5,526 nucleotides of DNA from Pseudomonas sp. (GTDB lineage Bacteria; Pseudomonadota; Gammaproteobacteria; Pseudomonadales; Pseudomonadaceae): assembly GCA_007117785.1 (NCBI GenBank), contig SKFV01000301.1, forward strand, positions 1-5,526. The letters are read 5' to 3'. Position numbers and translations under genes: made by a program. Below are positions 1 through 5,089 of this stretch, piece after piece. The notes beneath the pieces were generated by a model. The model worked only from the letters and a program-made list of their open reading frames with translations, ran no database searches and was not told where the DNA came from. How positions within the stretch are numbered: the stretch's first letter is position 1; each line of letters starts with the position of its first letter.

Positions 1-204
1 ATCGCCACCGGCACAAAAGGCCTTATGGCCGGTCGCCCGCAGTACGACCACGCGCACTGTCGGGTCATCCGCCCAGGCGGACAGCTGTTGCTGCAACAGG
101 CGGATCATTTCCAGGGTCAGGGTATTCAACTGCGCCGGGCGGTTCAGAATCAAATGGCCAATCTGGCCATGTACTTCACTTATTACGGGGCGGGTATCAC
201 TCAC
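1..204 (-). CDS. Crotonase-fold acyl-CoA hydrolase/hydratase, probably 3-hydroxyisobutyryl-CoA hydrolase type (N-terminal part, cut by window edge)
   Basis: The reverse strand reads 68 codons without a stop from a GTG at 204-202 to base 1. The peptide has the enoyl-CoA hydratase/isomerase N-terminal pattern: a short beta hairpin (EVHGQIGHLILNRP, residues 10-23), the NRPxxLNTL segment that follows it, and the oxyanion-hole region KAFCAGGD at residues 61-68. The FCAGGD form is typical of 3-hydroxyisobutyryl-CoA hydrolases, which cleave this thioester in valine breakdown; other crotonases more often have FSAG or FCAGxD. The family is usually about 350-380 residues, so most of the protein, including the catalytic acid, lies outside the window. 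GTG at 204 is chosen because AAGG (complement of 213-216) sits 8 bases upstream and family homology starts just after it; the frame is open back to a stop at 292-294, but GTG 246 and TTG 261 lack a ribosome site. The crotonase family is secure; the exact substrate is inferred. Confidence 0.8.
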   Translation of the reverse strand, partial: MSDTRPVISEVHGQIGHLILNRPAQLNTLTLEMIRLLQQQLSAWADDPTVRVVVLRATGHKAFCAGGD

Positions 205-212
205 AGCGTGCG

Positions 213-216
213 CCTT
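213..216 (-). promoter_or_regulatory. Ribosome binding site deciding the GTG start of the crotonase-type gene
   Basis: On the reverse strand AAGG lies 8 bases before the GTG at 204. It is the only purine-rich match to the 16S tail near any candidate start in this frame, and therefore supports GTG 204 over the upstream GTG 246 or TTG 261. Confidence 0.5.
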
Positions 217-343
217 ATCTGTCCAAACAGCCGGATATTTCAGCACAGGGGCAGCGGCCAATGCCAGTTTTTTGCAAAAGCGCCTTTCAGCCTATTGCTA
301 GCCAGCCCCGCACAGGAGTAAAAAGCGTAATCCAGAGCAAGAT

Positions 344-348
344 GAGGG
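344..348 (+). promoter_or_regulatory. Ribosome binding site of the cysteine-cluster gene
   Basis: GAGGG lies 10 bases before ATG 359. It could equally serve the ATG at 354, but that reads ATG AAA TGA and encodes nothing, so the site belongs to 359. Confidence 0.5.
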
Positions 349-358
349 TTGCGATGAA

Positions 359-736
359 ATGAGCCAAGACACGCCCTGTCTGAACTGCGGTGCTTGCTGC
401 GCCACATTCAGGGTATCGTTTTACTGGGGGGAAACGGACACCGCCCCCGAAGGCCACGTACCGGCCGCACTGACGGAACAGATCTCTCCGCATTTAAGCT
501 GCATGCAAGGCACCAACCAGACCAACCCCCGCTGTATCGGCCTGATGGGCGATATCGGCCAGGGCGTGCGCTGCACGGTGTATGAACATCGCTCGAGTAC
601 CTGTCGTGAGTTTGCCTGGCATGGCGAGAACGGCCAGCCCAACGACGATTGCCAGCGCGCCAGAGCCCGACACGGCTTGCCCCCGCTGCCATTCACCTCA
701 CCAGAGCCTAACCGCATCCCGGTTATAGCAGCCTGA
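359..736 (+). CDS. YkgJ-type zinc/iron-chelating cysteine-cluster protein
   Basis: A complete 125-residue cytoplasmic protein with no signal peptide or membrane segment. It opens with the signature CLNCGACC at residues 7-14 (CxxCGxCC) and has further cysteines at 48, 59, 72, 82 and 98, nine in all. The segments RCTVYEHRSSTCREF (71-85) and DDCQRARARHGLPPLP (96-111) match the conserved second half of the YkgJ/UPF0153 family, whose cysteines are believed to bind zinc or an iron-sulfur centre; no biochemical role is established. Length is usual for the short form of the family. The start is ATG 359 with GAGGG at 344-348, ten bases upstream; the ATG at 354 is followed at once by a TGA. The gene stands alone, divergent from the crotonase gene and convergent with the nuclease gene. 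Family assignment is confident; function is unknown. Confidence 0.9.
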   Translation: MSQDTPCLNCGACCATFRVSFYWGETDTAPEGHVPAALTEQISPHLSCMQGTNQTNPRCIGLMGDIGQGVRCTVYEHRSSTCREFAWHGENGQPNDDCQRARARHGLPPLPFTSPEPNRIPVIAA

Positions 737-742
737 CAGACC

Positions 743-775
743 CACTGCCGGTGGCCAACCATGTCACCGGCAGCT
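743..775. terminator. Hairpin between convergent genes, possible bidirectional terminator
   Basis: CTGCCGGTG at 745-753 pairs perfectly with CACCGGCAG at 765-773, and the stem can be extended inward by a G-U and a C-G pair, leaving a loop of about seven bases. It fills the gap between the stop of the cysteine-cluster gene (734-736) and the complement of the nuclease stop (775-777), the usual place for a shared terminator. Neither side has a run of T, so it is not a canonical intrinsic terminator; it may act with Rho, or protect mRNA 3' ends. Confidence 0.5.
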
Positions 776-1728
776 CAGCGACAATTCCCCGCCCGCCGAA
801 ACCCCGCCGCTTCAGCCTCTGCTGCGCTGGCAAACACCACCACATTCTGTTGGCTGATCTGGTTATAGCCCGGGCACCCCTGCGGCAAGTGATAGACCTT
901 GCTATTGCGATTACCGCGAACCTCACCGCCAGCGTCCTGCGTTCTGGCCGCTGGCTCCGGTAGCCAGCTCACCACACCTTCTGCCGAGTTGCGATGACCC
1001 GGTGCCCACTCCCGCGCGCCAGTCACAAAGGGGTTTCCATGGCCCATCAGGCGGCTGATCCGCCGGTTGCGCTCCAACTCCCAGTCAGACACCGGAAATT
1101 GCTGGTCCCAGGCCATGAACACCTGCTGCTGTTGCCGCGCCATAGGCAGGTCATAACGGTCATGCATATAGAAATAGATGCGCGCAATCTTGCCCTTCAC
1201 CGGGTCTGGCGGCTCGGCAACCCGGTTCTGGAAATCCACCTGCATGGCACAGGCACCATAGGTTTGCGCCGCGCCACGAATCGGCGCAAAACGGAAATTG
1301 GAACGGTCCGCATTGACCTCGCCAATCGACGGCGACAGGTTATGCAGATCGGCCTCCATCACATTGAAAACCGGATCTGTTGCCTTGCAGTTGCTACGCC
1401 CGCCATCCTGCCAGCACTGGCGCGCGCGACCAAAATTCGATGCCGGCACCACATGCTCCCATTCGATACGCTGGGCGCGCACCTCCTGACGACGGATCTG
1501 GTAGCCACAACTGTCCAGGTCAACCCGCCCGCCCGAGCGCCCCAGCCACTCCCACTGGCAGCCGCAATACAAGGTACCGACCGTATGGCGGTCAAAATAC
1601 ACCTGCTGGCGCGCCTGGGTCTTGGCCTGCTCGAAACTCAAAGGCGCGGCTGCCAGCGCCGCACTCAACATCAGGCCCAGGGCTACCAAGCCGGTCTGCG
1701 CCAGCCAACCACGCACCTGTCTGCTCAC
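775..1728 (-). CDS. endA: Secreted endonuclease I (EndA/Vvn-type DNase) with C-terminal Ada-like metal-binding module
   Basis: A 317-residue nuclease if begun at GTG 1728. Residues 1-28 form a classic signal peptide (basic MSRQVRGW, a hydrophobic core, then SAALA before AAPLSF), so the enzyme should be periplasmic or secreted. Residues about 32-240 match endonuclease I, which cuts DNA non-specifically: LYCGCQWEWLGRSGG (54-68), the beta-beta-alpha-metal catalytic motif RIEWEHVVPA (87-96) with general-base His92 beside Glu91, EADLHNL (125-131) with metal-binding Asn130, NADRSNF (139-145), YFYMHDRY (185-192) and HGNPFV (230-235). Six cysteines in this part (55, 57, 74, 105, 114, 160) suit disulfides. 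Residues about 272-317 are an added module resembling the Ada zinc domain (GNRNS, YHLPQGC, then AAGFRRAGNC). The longest frame starts at ATG 1767 and adds 13 residues with three acidic side chains and no ribosome site; GTG 1728 has GAGAG seven bases upstream and gives a normal signal peptide. Family very sure; start less so. Confidence 0.92.
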   Translation of the reverse strand: MSRQVRGWLAQTGLVALGLMLSAALAAAPLSFEQAKTQARQQVYFDRHTVGTLYCGCQWEWLGRSGGRVDLDSCGYQIRRQEVRAQRIEWEHVVPASNFGRARQCWQDGGRSNCKATDPVFNVMEADLHNLSPSIGEVNADRSNFRFAPIRGAAQTYGACAMQVDFQNRVAEPPDPVKGKIARIYFYMHDRYDLPMARQQQQVFMAWDQQFPVSDWELERNRRISRLMGHGNPFVTGAREWAPGHRNSAEGVVSWLPEPAARTQDAGGEVRGNRNSKVYHLPQGCPGYNQISQQNVVVFASAAEAEAAGFRRAGNCR

Positions 1729-1735
1729 CTTACAG

Positions 1736-1740
1736 CTCTC
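1736..1740 (-). promoter_or_regulatory. Ribosome binding site favouring the GTG 1728 start of the nuclease gene
   Basis: On the reverse strand GAGAG lies seven bases upstream of the GTG at 1728, whereas nothing similar is properly spaced before ATG 1767. It supports the shorter form, which also has the better signal peptide. Confidence 0.45.
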
Positions 1741-1874
1741 ATCGACGACGAATATCCCGTTATCCATGACCGGGCGTATTCCAATGGATTACAGCTGTGC
1801 CAGTTTCCTGCCAGCACCGCAGCGAGGAGCTTGCGTTAAAATCACGCATGAGGCAACTCGCGCTGATTTAGAGC

Positions 1875-1904
1875 AAGACAAGCACGCGAGTGTCCGCATA
1901 TTAT
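1875..1904 (+). promoter_or_regulatory. Candidate sigma70-type promoter for the DUF1566 gene
   Basis: AAGACA (1875-1880, four of six matches to TTGACA) and TATTAT (1899-1904, five of six matches to TATAAT) are separated by 18 bases on the plus strand. Transcription from here would leave a leader of about 95-100 bases before ATG 2009. The match is modest and could be chance. Confidence 0.25.
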
Positions 1905-1996
1905 CCATCAGCATGCTCTTTTGCTTGTTGATCAGCTTTCCCTGGTCGTGGTCAAGCAGGGTATGGATACCTGACTTTGCTTATTGACGACCTTAC

Positions 1997-2001
1997 AGGG
2001 A
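1997..2001 (+). promoter_or_regulatory. Ribosome binding site of the DUF1566 gene
   Basis: AGGGA lies seven bases before ATG 2009, near-ideal spacing. It fixes the start at the first residue of a membrane segment beginning MKRFLLTW. Confidence 0.6.
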
Positions 2002-2008
2002 CGCTCTG

Positions 2009-4996
2009 ATGAAACGCTTTTTACTGACCTGGTTGTGTGCTGTGCTCGCCTTGATGGCGCTCTTTATGGTCGCAGAACTGCTTGTCGGCGGATTATGGCA
2101 CTGGCTTGCGGGCACGGGTGTAAGGATTCCTGATTACAGTGATTATGGCCAACCCAACACGGTTGCCGAAAACCTGACGGTTCATCTGCTGGTCTTCCTG
2201 CTTTCGTCGATCACACTGGCCAGTGCTTTACTGATATCTCTGGTCTTGTTGTCGATGCTGGCAAGGGGTATAGCCGGCAGAACAGGGGTGGCACAGTGGA
2301 AAGTCGGCACCGCTATTGTGGGTGTGCTGCTGACTATCCTGGTCGCCATGGCCTTCAGCTCCGGGCGCGCCGGTACGCTGCTTATGGGGCTGGCTGAGAT
2401 GCTTTCTGCTTCAGCACACATCTTGGCGATGGCATTCTTGGTGTTGATAACTCTGGTTTATGTCTGGTGGCAGATGTTGCAGAGCCGTCGGGGCATATGG
2501 CGTCTTTCCATGTTTTGGCTGATAGCGGCTTGGCTTGTTCTTTCCCAGGTCGGGCCCGTGACTGAACTTCAGTCACTGCGTCAGCAAGCCCTTGCCGCAA
2601 GTGCGCAACAGGAGCAGGCGCTGGAGCAGACAGCTGCGCTGTATGCACAACACGATCGCGTGAGTATGCAGGCGGTGTTTTCCACGGCACAACAGCGCGC
2701 TTTGTTGGATTTACAAAAACTGGATGCAGAGGGTGAACCCCTCCACGAGGACGAAGATAATTGGGCCTGTGTCAAAGACCGGGCAACTGGCCTGATCTGG
2801 GAAGTCAAAACCTGGGACGGTGGCCCGCAGGACTTTCGGCAGAAATTCACCTTCGGTGGCGTTGGCCAGTCAACTCTGAAACTGACCCATCACGGGCATG
2901 CACCCAATACCATCGGATTGCCTGCGGATAACTTTCAGGTGGTCACGTCCGAGGCCCCGGATAATGGCGAAGGCTGGAACCGCCTCGTGCATTTTGCCAA
3001 TGCGAATAAACTCTGCGGGTTGGATAACTGGCGCGTACCCAACCATGCTGAGATTCTGAGCCTGCATGTATCGCAGCGTCAGGTGCCCGCCGAGCGTCTG
3101 GCCCTTTGGCAAGCGCACAACCCTCATGCGGACAAGGGGTATGCCCTGGGCCTGGATCCAACGTTTTTCCCTGCGTTCATGCATCACCGTATCGACACCA
3201 ACCACTGGCGCGGGCGTGATGAGCCGTCCTATACCCTGGTAGATAGCTATTGGACCAGCACGCCGATGTCACAAGGCAGCGGCAGCGGCGCTATTGCTTA
3301 TCAGCCGTTTGGGGAATCGTTGAACAGGGGGCCGCTGCGAGATACCGTGGAACATTCCGTGCAATTGGTCAGTTCCGGCAAGGGGGCAGCCGGTGCTGCA
3401 GGGGCTTTTGGTAGTTTCTCACCTGATCCGGCCTATGATCTGCCTGCGTTGGTCCGCTTGAATGACCTTGTCATTGACGCCGAGAGCGGTCTGGCCTGGC
3501 AAGCCTGTCGCGCAGGTATGACCTTTGAACTCGGGCAAGGCTGCCAGGGAACGGCTATTCCATTGCCACCGAGACCGAGATTCGGTGAGCTTGCAACGCT
3601 TATCGGTTCGCTTGAGTCAGGATCTGATAAACGTTGGCGTTTACCCTCCGATGCGGAGGCGCGTGGCTTTTTCAGTTGTCTGTCTGAACACACCAGCACC
3701 TGCGCGGCGGGTGCCAAACTCTTGGCCGCTGACAAGCTGTTTCGTCCTTACGAGCGCTACTACATCAGCAGCACACATGAACCTATCGCATTGGAAGCGG
3801 TGGGAAGAGATTTCACATCCGGGCTCAATACCTGGTTTATCGAAGGTCGATATCTCAGCACAAAAGCCATACAAAAAAATGAACATCATGCCTTTTTGGT
3901 CCGCCCGATCACCGATAACGAACGGCAACTGGCAGACTTGTTGCGGCATGCACACATGCAGGCAGCAGACCCCTATCAAGCCTATCTGAAAGCCCGTTTG
4001 ACGCGGTTTTTAAGCCCAGAAGACCTGTTGCAGCTGGATCTGATGAGCGCCGCCTATAACACGCTGGACACTGAAGAAAAAATTACGCTGTACGCTGAGC
4101 AGTTGTTGCCCTTGGTGAGGCAGTCCAGTCGATTCGTTCCGGCAATACGCGATGCACTCGGTGATTATCTGTATCACCAGAACCAGACGTTGGGTCGGGT
4201 TGCCATGCTGGATTTGGCGATGTTGACTGCCACGCAGTCGAATTCGGATGATCGCGAACGTGCACCAGGCGTGCCGCTGGAAGCCGAAAGCATCCATCTG
4301 ACCTTATCCGCCTATGAAACAGTGGATGACGACCTGTTGCTGTTGAAAGCGGCTGAATTTAGCGTGATGCACGCCAATGATCCATGGCATATCGCTCGTG
4401 CCGACCGGTTATTGCAGCGCATGACCAGCCATGCCCATCCTGCCTTACCCGGCATTCTGGCCGCAGTGGATGATGCATTTAGGTACCTGGACCCTTTTAC
4501 TGAGGGCTATGAGGAACGCAATGACGGTACGGTATTGGACCGTGCTACCGGACTGTTGTGGATGCGCTGTGCCCTGGGCCTGCGCTGGGATGGCAGCCAA
4601 TGCCTGCCTGAAACAGAAGGGGGGGCAAGCCAGTTCAGCGCAGCAGAGCTGGGCCAGCTGAACAGCCCATCTTTTGCCGGGCGTTCCGACTGGCGTTTGC
4701 CGACCTTGATGGAGTTGAATTCATTGGTGTATTGCCGTAACGGTAAACTGACCACATTCGGGCCTGAAGATGAACCGCGCCACAGCAAACCTTACAACTG
4801 CCATGGCAGCCCACGCCATCCAGCCATTGCAGACGCATTCCCGGATGTAAGGGCGGATGCCGCAGCGCCTTATTGGTCACGCTTTGATTACCCGAAAATC
4901 CCCTACCACAATGACTACCTGATGATCGACTTCAAGTCCGGGGTATTTGACTTAACGTCGGATAAGGCAGCTGTTCGGCTGGTCACCAGGCCTTAA
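2009..4996 (+). CDS. Large membrane-anchored protein with three DUF1566 (Lcl C-terminal-like) units
   Basis: A 995-residue envelope protein of unknown function. Five hydrophobic segments lie at about 5-27, 58-85, 100-117, 134-154 and 165-182. Basic residues at the N-terminus and in the loops at about 86-98 and 159-165 place those parts inside and the C-terminus in the periplasm or outside. A Gln/Ala-rich helical, perhaps coiled-coil, stalk follows (about 183-245). Then come three units with the DUF1566 pattern: unit 1 at about 252-455 (DRATGLIW 257-264, WRVP 341-344, YWTS 414-417, VQLV 451-454), unit 2 at about 483-634 (ESGLAW 492-497, WRLP 543-546, YISS 585-588, LVRP 630-633) and unit 3 at about 838-995 (DRATGLLW 844-851, WRLP 895-898, YWS 955-957, VRLV 989-992). 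Residues about 635-830 form a mostly helical insert that I do not recognise. DUF1566 is named for the Legionella collagen-like adhesin C-terminus, so ligand binding at the surface is plausible but unproven. G+C is lower than in neighbouring genes. Domain call confident; role unknown. Confidence 0.88.
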   Translation: MKRFLLTWLCAVLALMALFMVAELLVGGLWHWLAGTGVRIPDYSDYGQPNTVAENLTVHLLVFLLSSITLASALLISLVLLSMLARGIAGRTGVAQWKVGTAIVGVLLTILVAMAFSSGRAGTLLMGLAEMLSASAHILAMAFLVLITLVYVWWQMLQSRRGIWRLSMFWLIAAWLVLSQVGPVTELQSLRQQALAASAQQEQALEQTAALYAQHDRVSMQAVFSTAQQRALLDLQKLDAEGEPLHEDEDNWACVKDRATGLIWEVKTWDGGPQDFRQKFTFGGVGQSTLKLTHHGHAPNTIGLPADNFQVVTSEAPDNGEGWNRLVHFANANKLCGLDNWRVPNHAEILSLHVSQRQVPAERLALWQAHNPHADKGYALGLDPTFFPAFMHHRIDTNHWRGRDEPSYTLVDSYWTSTPMSQGSGSGAIAYQPFGESLNRGPLRDTVEHSVQLVSSGKGAAGAAGAFGSFSPDPAYDLPALVRLNDLVIDAESGLAWQACRAGMTFELGQGCQGTAIPLPPRPRFGELATLIGSLESGSDKRWRLPSDAEARGFFSCLSEHTSTCAAGAKLLAADKLFRPYERYYISSTHEPIALEAVGRDFTSGLNTWFIEGRYLSTKAIQKNEHHAFLVRPITDNERQLADLLRHAHMQAADPYQAYLKARLTRFLSPEDLLQLDLMSAAYNTLDTEEKITLYAEQLLPLVRQSSRFVPAIRDALGDYLYHQNQTLGRVAMLDLAMLTATQSNSDDRERAPGVPLEAESIHLTLSAYETVDDDLLLLKAAEFSVMHANDPWHIARADRLLQRMTSHAHPALPGILAAVDDAFRYLDPFTEGYEERNDGTVLDRATGLLWMRCALGLRWDGSQCLPETEGGASQFSAAELGQLNSPSFAGRSDWRLPTLMELNSLVYCRNGKLTTFGPEDEPRHSKPYNCHGSPRHPAIADAFPDVRADAAAPYWSRFDYPKIPYHNDYLMIDFKSGVFDLTSDKAAVRLVTRP

Positions 4997-5009
4997 TGAC
5001 AGCGCGTCC

Positions 5010-5059
5010 AGCGCCACAGCGCAGCCCGCGGTACAAGTAACTGGGCTGCGCCGGGCGCT
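5010..5059 (+). terminator. Two-part hairpin after the DUF1566 gene, possible terminator
   Basis: An inner stem pairs GCGCAGCCC (5019-5027) with GGGCTGCGC (5043-5051); an outer stem pairs AGCGCC (5010-5015) with GGCGCT (5054-5059). The two are joined by bulges of three and two bases and close a 15-base loop, giving 15 perfect, very G+C-rich pairs that start 14 bases after the stop codon at 4994-4996. There is no T run downstream, so it is not a textbook intrinsic terminator. It may still end the DUF1566 transcript, or it may act as a regulatory structure upstream of the esterase gene. Confidence 0.45.
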
Positions 5060-5064
5060 ATACT
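5059..5064 (+). promoter_or_regulatory. Candidate -10 box for the esterase gene
   Basis: TATACT matches TATAAT at five of six positions and lies about 26 bases before ATG 5090, leaving a short leader of roughly 19 bases. No good -35 element is seen 16-18 bases upstream (AAGTAA at 5035-5040 is poor). Its first base is the last base of the hairpin's right arm, so the hairpin DNA overlaps the promoter spacer. Confidence 0.35.
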
Positions 5065-5080
5065 GTGATGCCCCACTTAC

Positions 5081-5086
5081 AAGGTG
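5081..5086 (+). promoter_or_regulatory. Ribosome binding site of the esterase gene
   Basis: AAGGTG lies just upstream of ATG 5090; the AAGG core ends five bases before the start codon. The ATG at 5068 is in another frame, so 5090 is the only sensible start. Confidence 0.5.
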
Positions 5087-5089
5087 AAT

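Larger units (their letters stand above)
205..358. other. Divergent intergenic region between crotonase-type gene and cysteine-cluster gene
   Basis: These 154 bases separate two genes that point away from each other and should hold both promoters. A perfect 10-base palindrome, TTTTGCAAAA, lies at 270-279. On the plus strand TTGCAA (272-277) followed after 15 bases by TATTGC (293-298) is a weak promoter-like pair with a short spacer. I see no clear consensus promoter for either gene, no hairpin strong enough for a terminator, and no credible small ORF. Confidence 0.35.
1768..2008. other. Divergent intergenic region between nuclease and DUF1566 genes
   Basis: This gap (280 bases if the nuclease starts at 1728) must contain the promoters of two divergent genes. 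G+C falls across it: I count 29 and 30 G or C in the 60-base blocks starting at 1861 and 1921. Visible elements are an inverted repeat TGCGT-N7-ACGCA (1832-1848), a weak plus-strand promoter-like pair (listed separately), and separated arms GCTGAT (1863-1868) and ATCAGC (1930-1935) that could close a large imperfect hairpin. No conserved ORF, RNA gene or riboswitch is recognisable. Confidence 0.4.

Noticed and set aside
250..273. GGCA/TGCC stem followed by six T residues, terminator-like on the plus strand
   Set aside because: The stem is only four pairs with an eight-base loop and no plus-strand gene ends upstream.
270..279. Palindrome TTTTGCAAAA in a divergent promoter region
   Set aside because: Ten bases of simple A/T palindrome are easily found by chance and no second copy or known operator match is visible.
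994..1839. Plus-strand open frame of 281 codons antisense to the nuclease gene
   Set aside because: It mirrors the strongly conserved endonuclease I coding sequence, has low-complexity Arg/His/Leu-rich composition and no recognisable domain; such frames are common opposite high-G+C genes.
1848..1871. Seven-codon ORF MRQLALI preceded by TAAAAT
   Set aside because: It resembles the start of a normal gene and might be a remnant, but it is too short to identify and the upstream -35 region is poor.
1913..1987. Small ORF of 24 residues (MLFCLLISFPWSWSSRVWI...) ending 21 bases before the DUF1566 start
   Set aside because: It is hydrophobic and could be imagined as a leader peptide, but it has no ribosome binding site and no sign of conservation or attenuation structure.
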